DNA of 64,000 bases from CAZXDL01 sp964639505. GTDB lineage: Bacteria > Patescibacteriota > Saccharimonadia > Saccharimonadales > UBA4665. Below, piece by piece: positions 1-7,190 of the stretch. The notes under the pieces were generated by a model. It worked only from the letters and a program-made list of their open reading frames with translations, had not been told where the DNA came from and did no database searches. A program made the position numbers and the translations under genes. The DNA lies in the NCBI GenBank assembly GCA_964639505.1, contig CAZXDL010000001.1:62001-126000 (forward strand), in the 5' to 3' direction. Position 1 is the stretch's first letter. Each line of letters starts with the position of its first letter.

Positions 1-606
1 TTAAGGGTTCCGCTTAAGAAAGATTTCAACCGAGCAGTAATCATACAAGATGCACACGCCCTGAGTCTCGAGGCACAAAACGCGTTACTAAAAATGCTTG
101 AGGAGCCACCTAGTGGCACAATAATCATACTTACCACAAAACATAGCCAGGCGCTGTTACCAACAATTCGATCAAGAGTTCAGTCTATAAATCTGACGAG
201 ACCCAACAAGAAGCAGATTAATAGCTTCTTTGAGGGTAAAGACTACTCCAGAGACAGTATTGATAGAACTTATGCCGTCAGTGGTGGTTTGCCTGGTTTG
301 ATGAGCTCTATGCTAAGCGACACAGATCACCCGCTGACATCGGCAACAAGTTACGCGCGTGAACTTCTCGGCAGCACTATTTACGAGCGGCTCCTAAAAG
401 TAGATGAGCTCACGAAACAACGCCAATTGGCTTTGGACACTACCAGCATACTACAACAGATGTCCCATATTAGTCTACAAACTGCTTCAGGTAGTCGTGC
501 CCTTAAATGGCAGTCGATTCTTAAAGCCAGCTACGGCGCGCACGAGGGCTTATCAAACAACGGAAACTCAAAGCTCATCCTTACCAAGCTAATGCTTAGC
601 CTCTGA
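1..606 (+). CDS. holB: DNA polymerase III delta' subunit (C-terminal part)
   Basis: Clamp-loader subunit that helps load the sliding clamp during replication. The reading frame is already open at base 1, so the N-terminus with the Walker A motif lies outside the window. Visible first is the AAA+ sensor region: AVIIQDAHALS in the Walker B position, with D-A-H replacing the usual acidic box, then QNALLKMLEEPP and TTKHSQALLPTIRSRVQ, the typical sensor-1/SRC-like stretch of delta'/gamma/tau proteins. The remaining ~110 residues form a helical C-terminus without recognisable motifs. The stop TGA at 604-606 shows standard code use. The TPR gene follows after 24 nt with its own promoter. The closely related dnaX product is encoded at 24856, so delta' is preferred over gamma/tau here. 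Confidence 0.85.
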   Translation, partial: LRVPLKKDFNRAVIIQDAHALSLEAQNALLKMLEEPPSGTIIILTTKHSQALLPTIRSRVQSINLTRPNKKQINSFFEGKDYSRDSIDRTYAVSGGLPGLMSSMLSDTDHPLTSATSYARELLGSTIYERLLKVDELTKQRQLALDTTSILQQMSHISLQTASGSRALKWQSILKASYGAHEGLSNNGNSKLILTKLMLSL

Positions 607-611
607 TCGCG

Positions 612-620
612 TGATATAAT
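612..620 (+). promoter_or_regulatory. Extended -10 promoter (TGaTATAAT) for the TPR gene
   Basis: TG at 612-613, one base, then TATAAT at 615-620. The ATG at 631 follows after only 10 nt and no Shine-Dalgarno is present, so the transcript should have a 5' UTR of about 0-5 nt. Confidence 0.6.
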
Positions 621-630
621 TATTTACTAG

Positions 631-1281
631 ATGTACGAATTGCTCATAGTAGCCGGCTTTGGTGCCTTGGCCTACCATAACGTCCAAATCCACGATGACG
701 AATTCGCCAACGTCTCTCGTAAAGTCGGTGACCGGCTTGGCAAGCTGTGGGACATTGCTCATCAAGGAATGCGTGAAAATCGCTTCCTTCGTGCCGAGAA
801 GGCCTTACTCACTATTCTCAAAATTGATGAAAAAAACGCGGCTGCTTATAACCGTCTCGGCATTCTTTACGCTAAGCAAAAAGAGTACCGCGATGCGATT
901 GATTGCTTTGAAATAGCGTCCTCAATTGAAGCAACCGCTTCAAGTCTGCACAACTTAGGGTTAATTTATTATGAAACTGAAAATTATGAAAAAGCCGCAG
1001 TTGCATTTGAACAGGCACTTAACCTCGAGGATAACTTAGCGGCTCGTCATGTCGCATACGCCAAAGTCCAGGAAAAACTCGGAAATAACAAGCTAATGTT
1101 TCAAGAATTAGAAAAAGCGGCTGAGCTTGAGCCCAACCGCGAAACCTATATGCTCTTATATAAAGCCTACAAGGCTAACGACTTAGACGAAGAAGCTGAG
1201 TTAGTGGCCGATAAAGTTAAAAAGCTTAAGGCACCAGCCAGAACAAAACGTATACTTCGCCCTCGTCGTGTAGTTGTCTAA
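631..1281 (+). CDS. TPR-repeat protein
   Basis: 216-residue protein of unknown specific function. A short hydrophobic N-terminus (LLIVAGFGALAYHNV, possibly membrane-associated) is followed by tandem tetratricopeptide repeats. Recognisable TPR signatures include AAAYNRLGILYAKQKEYRDA (residues ~70-89), SSLHNLGLIYYETENYEKA (~105-124) and a third copy reaching LEKAAELEPN. The C-terminus is basic (KRILRPRRVVV). TPR arrays form helical scaffolds for protein-protein contacts, and no catalytic domain is visible. The gene has its own extended -10 promoter and no ribosome-binding site, so translation probably starts at or very near the mRNA 5' end. Confidence 0.85.
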   Translation: MYELLIVAGFGALAYHNVQIHDDEFANVSRKVGDRLGKLWDIAHQGMRENRFLRAEKALLTILKIDEKNAAAYNRLGILYAKQKEYRDAIDCFEIASSIEATASSLHNLGLIYYETENYEKAAVAFEQALNLEDNLAARHVAYAKVQEKLGNNKLMFQELEKAAELEPNRETYMLLYKAYKANDLDEEAELVADKVKKLKAPARTKRILRPRRVVV

Positions 1282-1310
1282 TACTACAAAATTCACTTAA
1301 AGAATGCTAC

Positions 1311-1553
1311 TTACTTGCCCTGTTTTTCTTCTTTGGCTAAGATTTTATCAACAGCTTTTTCAGCAGCTATATCTTGAGCAGTTTTTGTTTTATCATCGAG
1401 CCCAAAATATACCCAAAAAATCGTTACAAACCAAAAAGGTATGCTTAAAATAAACCAACCCCAAAAGCCATGGCCTTTACTCGACGCAACTCTTGCTGGC
1501 CATGTTGCAATTATTAAAAATGCGATTATTGTTAATATTCCCCATCCAAGCAT
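1311..1553 (-). CDS. Small two-helix membrane protein
   Basis: 80-residue hypothetical protein with two hydrophobic helices (WGILTIIAFLIIATW and GWFILSIPFWFVTIFWVYF) joined by a short basic loop (ARVASSKGHG), followed by a soluble charged tail rich in Lys, Ala and Asp (residues ~53-80). I placed the start at ATG 1553, which has GGAGG 5 nt upstream. An in-frame ATG at 1565 would add four residues but would itself contain the Shine-Dalgarno. It lies 29 nt after the GGCT gene on the same strand and is probably the third gene of the ATP-grasp operon. No family is recognised. Confidence 0.7.
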   Translation of the reverse strand: MLGWGILTIIAFLIIATWPARVASSKGHGFWGWFILSIPFWFVTIFWVYFGLDDKTKTAQDIAAEKAVDKILAKEEKQGK

Positions 1554-1582
1554 GTTCCCCTCCATTTAGTTAAATCAGTCTA

Positions 1583-1894
1583 TCAGTCTGCCCGACAATA
1601 AACCCAAGCCAAGCAACCACTGCCTAATTTTACCAGTTTGCGCTGATATGCCGAAGTCTCGTAATTATCGAGCAAGACCAGCTCAGATTTGGTAATATCT
1701 TGGAATAGTTTCCCTTTTATTTTACTGGTTGCATGGGGTTCAGCAGCGGGGTAATCTACGCCGTTTATTCGAACGAGCTTCTGGGCATAGCCAGAAAGCG
1801 TGTCTGGTTGCATGTCTACAACACGCTGTAATACCTGCTGTTGTACGGCCGGTAAAATTAAAGTGCCGTATACAAATATATTGTAAGATTTCAT
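1583..1894 (-). CDS. Gamma-glutamylcyclotransferase-like (AIG2/GGCT fold) protein
   Basis: 103-residue protein with the GGCT signature: an N-terminal strand ending in YGTL (residues 8-11), which forms the substrate pocket in this fold, a central G-K-L-F segment, and LLDNYETSAYQR near residue 75, where the Glu of D-N-Y-E matches the general acid/base of GGCT enzymes. Family members cleave gamma-glutamyl amides by cyclising the glutamyl group to 5-oxoproline; BtrG of butirosin biosynthesis is an example. The ATG at 1894 overlaps the stop of the ATP-grasp gene by 4 nt (ATGA), so translation is coupled. The natural substrate is unknown. Pairing with a ligase of the ATP-grasp superfamily suggests addition and removal of a gamma-glutamyl group, but this is inference. 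Confidence 0.75.
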   Translation of the reverse strand: MKSYNIFVYGTLILPAVQQQVLQRVVDMQPDTLSGYAQKLVRINGVDYPAAEPHATSKIKGKLFQDITKSELVLLDNYETSAYQRKLVKLGSGCLAWVYCRAD

Positions 1895-3321
1895 GGTTCG
1901 AGCCTGATGCCTTTCAATGCTAATTGCGCTACTATCTGTTGACAATGCTCACGGTCTTTACCCAATATAGCAACTTTAAAGTTTGGTGAAGCCAAGACCT
2001 CACTGCGCCGTACCATTGTCCGAAAGGCTTGAGGAACAACCAAGCCGGCTTCGTCGGCTGCTCCGTAGGCTAATTCTGCCCCCACAATTTCAACAAAGTC
2101 CTGAATGTCACGGATTGGGCGGCCGGTATAGACATTGGTATTAATGAAGTGACCAGCATTCATTTTTTGGGCGATTATTACGGGGGGAGTATTTGCTGTT
2201 GGACGCGAGTTAAGCTCGGCGACGACCAATCGTGCTTGGCTAGCTGGCTGATCAATCATGAACCAATCTATGGCGGAGATGCCAAAATAGCCATTTTCTT
2301 GAGCATTGTAATGACCTACCAATTTGGCTTGATTTACAGCCAAATCCCGAATTTCTGACGAAAGTTCTGGAAAGGGCTCATTACCAAGATATTCACCGTC
2401 GGATGTTGTGGTTTGCTGAAAGTGTCCTATTATCTCGGTTGTTCCATCTTTATGAGAAATGAATTGAGTGCTACCATTAACTGCGCCTTCTCCTAGAACA
2501 CGAGCATCGGCTTCGAGAACAAGCGGAAACCCTCCAGGAGTTAGACTTCCAGACGGCCAATACTCATCAAACGTAGTTGAAAAGCCACCAGCCTCAAATG
2601 CCAATCTAACGGCTTCTCTAAGTACACTAAGTGCGCTAAAGAAATTCAACGGCGTTAATCTTCCAGGAATATGCTGTACTAAATCGCCACCTGAGCCAGT
2701 TGCTGTTTTAAGCCATGTTCCATGGTTTGTATTCCATTCTGCCTGGTATATTTCATCTAACTGACTGTGGCTGAAAATTATCGTTCCAGGCAAAAGTTCA
2801 AACCCATATAAAGTAGCTGCTTCACGTAGCCTGGCTTTATTATTGCTGAACTCACTCGGACTTTGCTCGACAGTGCTGAGGCCAAGTTCTACCGCCTGAC
2901 GCGTGATTTGTCTGCCCGTAAATGTGCTCAAAAGGAATCCCGTTTCATTGTCAGATATCTCAACACCTAGATTCTCAAGAGGATCGGTATGAGGGAAACC
3001 ATATTGTGACGCTGACGGTTCAACTTCTATTACAGATATATCATCTGACAAAATTCCAGTCTGCCGGTAGTAATCTAACAAGCCAGGTATTAACGTGTTG
3101 CATATAACAGTTTCGCCGGGTTGTACAGCAGGAACAAAAGTTTGTCTAAGATACCAGTCGCCATCGGGCCACGGCAAAGGCAGCTCATGTTGCGGGCTGA
3201 CATAATTGCCCGTAATAAACGGCTGGCCAGATAAGTTATTGGCATCTAATGTTGTGTGCCCCAAAGACAAAGCTATTGGGGCCTGTGTCGTAGGTTCACG
3301 GCTATATTCAATTTCGTACAT
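1891..3321 (-). CDS. ATP-grasp superfamily ligase (PGM1/pre-ATP-grasp-like)
   Basis: 476-residue protein. The N-terminal ~170 residues (including ETVICNTLIPGLLDYYR) resemble a pre-ATP-grasp domain. The rest has ATP-grasp hallmarks: WLKTATGSGGD (Lys ~205, then a Gly-rich loop), PLVLEADARVLGEG, an acidic strand ISAIDWF (~350) and AELNSRPT (Glu 369, Asn 371, Arg 373), the usual Mg/ATP carboxylate-Asn-Arg set. Such enzymes join a carboxylate to an amine through an acylphosphate. The closest remembered relatives are peptide ligases of the PGM1 type, so the assignment rests on motifs only. The start is ATG 3321, with AAGGA 7 nt upstream. A TTG at 3336 would precede and include that site and is rejected. 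It heads an operon with the GGCT and a small membrane protein and sits behind a predicted attenuator. Confidence 0.65.
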   Translation of the reverse strand: MYEIEYSREPTTQAPIALSLGHTTLDANNLSGQPFITGNYVSPQHELPLPWPDGDWYLRQTFVPAVQPGETVICNTLIPGLLDYYRQTGILSDDISVIEVEPSASQYGFPHTDPLENLGVEISDNETGFLLSTFTGRQITRQAVELGLSTVEQSPSEFSNNKARLREAATLYGFELLPGTIIFSHSQLDEIYQAEWNTNHGTWLKTATGSGGDLVQHIPGRLTPLNFFSALSVLREAVRLAFEAGGFSTTFDEYWPSGSLTPGGFPLVLEADARVLGEGAVNGSTQFISHKDGTTEIIGHFQQTTTSDGEYLGNEPFPELSSEIRDLAVNQAKLVGHYNAQENGYFGISAIDWFMIDQPASQARLVVAELNSRPTANTPPVIIAQKMNAGHFINTNVYTGRPIRDIQDFVEIVGAELAYGAADEAGLVVPQAFRTMVRRSEVLASPNFKVAILGKDREHCQQIVAQLALKGIRLEP

Positions 3322-3339
3322 TGTATTATCCTTCAATTT

Positions 3340-3400
3340 AAAAAACCTCCGAGCCGTAGCGCGGAGGTTTTAAAATAAAATGAATAGAATCGCTACGGCT
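3340..3400 (-). terminator. Attenuator: terminator hairpin with competing antiterminator
   Basis: Reading the minus strand, AAACCTCCG (3370-3362), a 10-nt loop CGCTACGGCT (3361-3352) and CGGAGGTTT (3351-3343) form a 9-bp stem followed by a run of six T (3345-3340): a textbook intrinsic terminator 19 nt before the ATP-grasp start codon. Upstream, AGCCGTAGCG (3400-3391) is a perfect 10-nt reverse complement of the terminator loop. Because no bases separate loop and stem strands, the two helices cannot coexist sterically, so they behave as alternative structures. It could also end transcripts reading through from the upstream tRNAs. Confidence 0.75.
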
Positions 3401-3449
3401 GTTGCTTCGAGCTCTTCTTTGCTATTACTACTTGTACTAATTTGAACAT
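3393..3449 (-). CDS. Putative 18-aa leader peptide of the ATP-grasp operon
   Basis: Open frame ATG (3449-3447) to TAG (3395-3393) encoding MFKLVQVVIAKKSSKQQP. The ATG lies exactly 7 nt after a TATAGT -10 box, the spacing seen at other predicted leaderless starts in this window. The stop codon lies inside the antiterminator strand (3400-3391), so a ribosome finishing the peptide would cover that strand and favour the terminator, whereas a ribosome stalled earlier would leave it free to pair. This is the classic attenuation geometry. No single amino acid dominates (4 Lys, 3 Gln, 3 Val, 2 Ser), so the sensed signal is unclear. Confidence 0.5.
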   Translation of the reverse strand: MFKLVQVVIAKKSSKQQP

Positions 3450-3456
3450 AACCACT

Positions 3457-3485
3457 ACTATAACAGCTATAATTAATAAGCGCAA
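3457..3485 (-). promoter_or_regulatory. Promoter of the ATP-grasp operon leader
   Basis: On the minus strand TTGCGC (3485-3480), 17-nt spacer, TATAGT (3462-3457). It starts 3 nt after the CCA end of tRNA-Tyr. The predicted transcription start is at or next to the leader-peptide ATG (3449). Confidence 0.6.
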
Positions 3486-3488
3486 ACA

Positions 3489-3573
3489 TGGTGCAGGGTG
3501 AAGGATTCGAACCTTCGAAGGCTAAGCCAGCAGATTTACAGTCTGCCCTCGTTGACCGCTTGAGTAACCCTGC
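3489..3573 (-). tRNA. tRNA-Tyr (GTA)
   Basis: 85-nt class II tRNA. Acceptor GCAGGGT pairs with ACCCTGC, anticodon loop CTGTAAA presents GTA, a long variable arm is present, the T-arm carries GGTTCGAATCC, and the 3' CCA is encoded (3491-3489). It lies 7 nt downstream of tRNA-Thr(TGT), so the two are probably cotranscribed. Confidence 0.95.
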
Positions 3574-3580
3574 AAATTAA

Positions 3581-3657
3581 TGGAGCCACCTGTCGGATTC
3601 GAACCGACGACCCCCTGTTTACAAAACAGGTGCTCTAACCAGCTGAGCTAAGGTGGC
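3581..3657 (-). tRNA. tRNA-Thr (TGT)
   Basis: 77-nt tRNA. Acceptor GCCACCT pairs with AGGTGGC, the anticodon stem CTGTT/AACAG holds the loop TTGTAAA-type with anticodon TGT, T-loop GGTTCGAATCC, discriminator T and encoded CCA (3583-3581). Confidence 0.95.
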
Positions 3658-3671
3658 GTTTACAGTGATGT

Positions 3672-3680
3672 AGTGTAGCA
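3672..3680 (-). promoter_or_regulatory. Extended -10 promoter (TGcTACACT) of tRNA-Thr/tRNA-Tyr
   Basis: Minus strand TG (3680-3679), C, TACACT (3677-3672). A start near 3665 would place the 5' end about 8 nt before tRNA-Thr. No convincing -35 is seen. Confidence 0.45.
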
Positions 3681-3718
3681 AAAACAGGGGAAATTTGCTA
3701 CTATTGTCTAGATATTTC

Positions 3719-3793
<75 letters not shown>

Positions 3794-3831
3794 GTTTACA
3801 AAAACTTCTCAATCTGTTAATATAGGAACCT

Positions 3832-4032
3832 ATGGCAAAAAAAGGCGACAAACGAAAGATTATTGGTCTCATTTCTGAAGAATCAGGTGAGCGTATTTAT
3901 TACACGACAAAAAACACTATGAACACACCTGATAAGTTATCACTAAAAAAATATAGTCCTAAGCTGCGTCGTCACGTTGTATTTACAGAGACAAAAAAGA
4001 ACCTAGGTCGCAACGAAGCGCCTAAACGCTAG
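3832..4032 (+). CDS. rpmG: 50S ribosomal protein L33 (bL33)
   Basis: 66-residue basic protein of the large ribosomal subunit. MAKKGDKRKIIGLISEESGERIYYTTKN followed by LSLKKYSPKLRRHVVFTETKK matches the bL33 fold. There are no Cys pairs, so it is the zinc-free (C-minus) form. It is about 10 residues longer than typical bL33, with the extra length at the C-terminus. A weak Shine-Dalgarno (TAGGA) lies 5 nt before the ATG. It follows tRNA-Thr(GGT) and may be cotranscribed with it. Its last 11 bases overlap the end of the convergent GH15 gene. Confidence 0.9.
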   Translation: MAKKGDKRKIIGLISEESGERIYYTTKNTMNTPDKLSLKKYSPKLRRHVVFTETKKNLGRNEAPKR

Positions 4033-5962
4033 ATTTAGCGTCTTTGTTGAGATCTAGAATTGTATTTACCATTTCGGCATGGCTCCATACCAGAGGCGTT
4101 ACGCCTAAAGGTGAGCCGTTTTCGGGGTCGAATTGCTCGCTTAAAGCTCCACTAGGTAATTCGTGAGCTAAAGCCCAATCGAGCAGTTGCTGCGCTTTCT
4201 CAGGCTGTTTGGCGGTTGAATAATATTGTGCCAGCCATAATGTGCTCACAATCCACGGGTTACCTTTATATTCTCTTTTTGTAAGGAAGTAATTGTCGTA
4301 TTCGTAACGGAGAACTCCACCACTGGGGGAACTGTTTAAGAGTTTTTCGTCTATCTGTTTGGCTGTGCTTCGAAGTCGCTCATCATCAATAGGTAAGCCA
4401 ACATACATAAATGGCCCATACAAACTTGAAATATCTAATGTGTCATCATATTGAATTTCACCATTTTCTTGTAGAAGTAGTCCCTTACGAAAGTACCCAT
4501 CTGGGTGGTAGAGTTTATCAAGATTTTGTCGGATTGAATCAGCGGCTTTGTGCCATCGGCTAGACTCTTCTGGATGATCAAAAAACATTGCCATTCTTGC
4601 AGCTGATTCTAGTCCAGCTATGGTTACAGAAACCGTATATGTGCTCGTCAGGAATTTTTCTTCCCATAGGTCATAGCTAGCATGTGGCAAACCGGTTTCT
4701 TGGTCAACAAAGGTACTTAACCAGTTTGCACAGGGGATAACAAAGGTTTGAAATAGATGCTCAACGAAATTTTTGTCCGCCGGATTAGCCTCTAGATACT
4801 CGCCAACCATAAATACGACCCCAGCCGTTTCGTCTTCCTGTATGGCTAGCTCCTTGCGTCTACCGTGCACCAATGGGTGCCAAGTGCTGCCAATGGCACG
4901 GTCAGGCTGGTACTTATGCATGAGATAACCTGATTTGTGCATGGTGTCGCGCGCAAATTCGAAAAATTGCTTGGCTTCATCAAAATGTCCGAGCCTGATT
5001 AAGGGCCAAAGCGCATAAGCCGCATCTCTTGGCCAGCAATAACAGTAGTAATCTCTGCCGAAGTTAAAAATGCTCGAGTCGCCACTTGCAAGGACAGAGC
5101 CGCGCTCATCGCAGTGTGCTTTTATGATAAGCAAGCTATGCTGTAGGCTCCTGCGGTTGTGGGCATCAATGGTTTGACCACTTCGTCCCATCCATTCCTG
5201 CCATTTTTGCCTAGTGTTGCGCAATCGATCTTGCATTGCACCACTCTTAAACTCAAAATGGACGCGCTCGCCATCTGTTTGACTGCTGGAAGCAATGATC
5301 CAATAATCCAGATCTTTTGACCCACCGCCGGCTATTTCAGTACTAAAACGGATGACGCTATCGACACCACCGTGCTCGATCGCATTATTTGAAAGTTCGC
5401 CATCTTCGGCATCTAAAAATGTGCCAGCCTTACCTTCGATACCATAATTGCCAACCGCGTATTGATCGAATTCGGTTTTATCATCAAATTGACCACCAAT
5501 CAGCAGGCTGTATCTACCCTTATAGTCTAGTAAGTAATGGGCATCAGGCACATAAAGCGCGGTGTCCGCTCGGCCGTCGCGTGATATCTCAAAAACCTGG
5601 TGCATAAATAGGCGTATTTCTCGCCTAACATCTTTCAGATTCACAATTGTGATATGACGAATCAGAGCGTTGTATTCATGATCAATGCAATCCTGTAGAT
5701 GTAATCTAACTCCTAATGCCTCATTTTGTAAGGTGATGTCGCTAATTAATGCATCAGCTTCGAAGTCGAGTTTTATTGACCAGCTACCGTCATCTGTCCA
5801 ACTAAATTGGCCATCCGTCCAAACTCCGATCTTGTGCTGAGTCGACCTAGCCGTGGTTAAATTCTCCAAACCAACATATGGATAATAGAAGTCATGAACT
5901 AAGCCTGACTCATCAAGGCCAACAAACATTTGACCATTACTAAGTACAACTGGCCGCCCCAT
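4022..5962 (-). CDS. Glycoside hydrolase family 15 (glucoamylase-like)
   Basis: 646-residue predicted exo-acting alpha-glucosidase (glucoamylase/glucodextranase type), expected to release glucose from glycogen, starch or maltodextrin ends. An N-terminal beta-rich domain (~1-270) precedes an (alpha/alpha)6 barrel. Typical barrel signatures are YYCYCWPRDAAYALWPL (~315), LWEEKFLTSTYTVSV (~445, general-acid Glu region) and LVWSHAEMVNT near the C-terminus (general-base Glu). No signal peptide is seen, so it should act in the cytoplasm. I chose ATG 5962 because GAGGG precedes it by ~9 nt; a TTG at 5980 lacks a site. It lies 19 nt after the GH57 gene and is the last gene of the glycogen-type operon. 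Confidence 0.85.
   Translation of the reverse strand: MGRPVVLSNGQMFVGLDESGLVHDFYYPYVGLENLTTARSTQHKIGVWTDGQFSWTDDGSWSIKLDFEADALISDITLQNEALGVRLHLQDCIDHEYNALIRHITIVNLKDVRREIRLFMHQVFEISRDGRADTALYVPDAHYLLDYKGRYSLLIGGQFDDKTEFDQYAVGNYGIEGKAGTFLDAEDGELSNNAIEHGGVDSVIRFSTEIAGGGSKDLDYWIIASSSQTDGERVHFEFKSGAMQDRLRNTRQKWQEWMGRSGQTIDAHNRRSLQHSLLIIKAHCDERGSVLASGDSSIFNFGRDYYCYCWPRDAAYALWPLIRLGHFDEAKQFFEFARDTMHKSGYLMHKYQPDRAIGSTWHPLVHGRRKELAIQEDETAGVVFMVGEYLEANPADKNFVEHLFQTFVIPCANWLSTFVDQETGLPHASYDLWEEKFLTSTYTVSVTIAGLESAARMAMFFDHPEESSRWHKAADSIRQNLDKLYHPDGYFRKGLLLQENGEIQYDDTLDISSLYGPFMYVGLPIDDERLRSTAKQIDEKLLNSSPSGGVLRYEYDNYFLTKREYKGNPWIVSTLWLAQYYSTAKQPEKAQQLLDWALAHELPSGALSEQFDPENGSPLGVTPLVWSHAEMVNTILDLNKDAKSSV
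4026..4041. terminator. Hairpin shared by convergent rpmG and GH15 ends
   Basis: ACGCTA (4026-4031), GATT, TAGCGT (4036-4041) forms a 6-bp hairpin lying over both stop codons, followed on the plus strand by CTTTGTT. It is short and may terminate in both directions only weakly. Confidence 0.35.
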
Positions 5963-5981
5963 TACAGCCCACCCTCGCAAC

Positions 5982-7190
5982 TCATACCGTCATACCTTTC
6001 TCTATCAAACGATACTGCAGGTCACGATAGGCATTCATAAAGTTAATGAATCCTTCGTATGGAGTATCGTAAGGGCTAAAATAGGCATGGATATCCCCGT
6101 CATTAAACCATTTGGTGCACATATAGTAAAAATGGTCAGAAGTTTGGAGTCTACGCCAGTCCTCTATTAGCGCAAGATCATTACTCGAGAGAATATTGTC
6201 TTGTAGCTCGTACAACGAATTGATTGCTGTGGTTTGCATTGCATTACCAATCCAAGCCGAGAGATCGCGCTCGGTGTCGGCCCAAGTTACAGTTTGGGGG
6301 ACATCGACGAAATCCGCTGGCGAATAAGTGTCAATAACTTCACTGACTGTCATAAAAGTGTGTCCGTCGGTCTTTAGCCATTCTTTGGGTAGATGTTCTA
6401 GGAAACCAAAAACACCAGATTCTTCCCATTGGTGCTCGCCGAAGGTTTCGTAATCCATAAATAAATTAAAGTTAGAGGCGTCTTTATCTTCGCTGAGCCA
6501 GTGTGCAAACTTATCGGCTGTAAGGGGATACTCTGCCCATTCTGAATCACCGAAACGAAAGGCAATATCATCACTCAATTTATAATTCTTCATAAGCAAT
6601 CGTATCTGCTGAGTGTAACTTGGCCGATAGACATAATTTGGGCTACGCCAGCCCAGTACCTTATCCCAGCCCTCGGCCAATATACCCTTGTAGCCGGCTT
6701 GATCAGCCCAATATGCAAGATCGTTGTTATATGCAAGTTCGGTATTTCTAAATACTTGTGGAGTTTGACCAAAAATTTCATGAACTTTGTGCTTGTGCAT
6801 ATCAACCTGCATCTCAAACTCAGAACGGGAGTAAAAGAATGCAAGTGTGTGATGGTAGGTTTCGCCAACGATTTCAACTCGACCAGTATCGGTCAAACTT
6901 TTAAAGGAAGCTAGTGATTCAGGCGACCATCTTTCAAGCTGTTCTAAAACAGTGCCGGTAATTGACAGACTTAATTTGAAACTCGGATTTTCGTTTAGTA
7001 ACTTCAATAAACGTTGATTTGTGGGAATGTATGACTTTTCAGCTACTTTTTTTAATATACGTTCATTGCTGGCTTTATCGTCAAGCGGCGCATTGAAGTA
7101 ATTATGATCAGTCGCTGCGTCGAATATCGTATAGTGCTTCAAGCGGTATGGCTGATGAACATGCAGATAAAGCACTATTGATTTTGTCAT
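5982..7190 (-). CDS. Glycoside hydrolase family 57 protein
   Basis: 402-residue GH57-type alpha-glucan enzyme (alpha-amylase, 4-alpha-glucanotransferase or branching-enzyme class). The N-terminal strand IVLYLHVHQPYRL contains the family H-x-H-Q-P. FRNTELAYNND (~167-177) has the catalytic nucleophile Glu region and LFMDYETFGEHQW (~241-253) the catalytic Asp region. The length is short for the family, so the C-terminal helical domain is small. No signal peptide is present. The ATG at 7190 overlaps the stop of the upstream glycosyltransferase (ATGA), and the GH15 gene follows. Together they suggest synthesis, remodelling and degradation of a cytoplasmic alpha-glucan. Exact specificity cannot be read from sequence alone. 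Confidence 0.88.
   Translation of the reverse strand: MTKSIVLYLHVHQPYRLKHYTIFDAATDHNYFNAPLDDKASNERILKKVAEKSYIPTNQRLLKLLNENPSFKLSLSITGTVLEQLERWSPESLASFKSLTDTGRVEIVGETYHHTLAFFYSRSEFEMQVDMHKHKVHEIFGQTPQVFRNTELAYNNDLAYWADQAGYKGILAEGWDKVLGWRSPNYVYRPSYTQQIRLLMKNYKLSDDIAFRFGDSEWAEYPLTADKFAHWLSEDKDASNFNLFMDYETFGEHQWEESGVFGFLEHLPKEWLKTDGHTFMTVSEVIDTYSPADFVDVPQTVTWADTERDLSAWIGNAMQTTAINSLYELQDNILSSNDLALIEDWRRLQTSDHFYYMCTKWFNDGDIHAYFSPYDTPYEGFINFMNAYRDLQYRLIEKGMTV

Noticed and set aside
3322..3336. TTG 3336 as start of the ATP-grasp gene
   Set aside because: The AAGGA ribosome-binding site for ATG 3321 lies inside this extension, so the downstream ATG is better supported.
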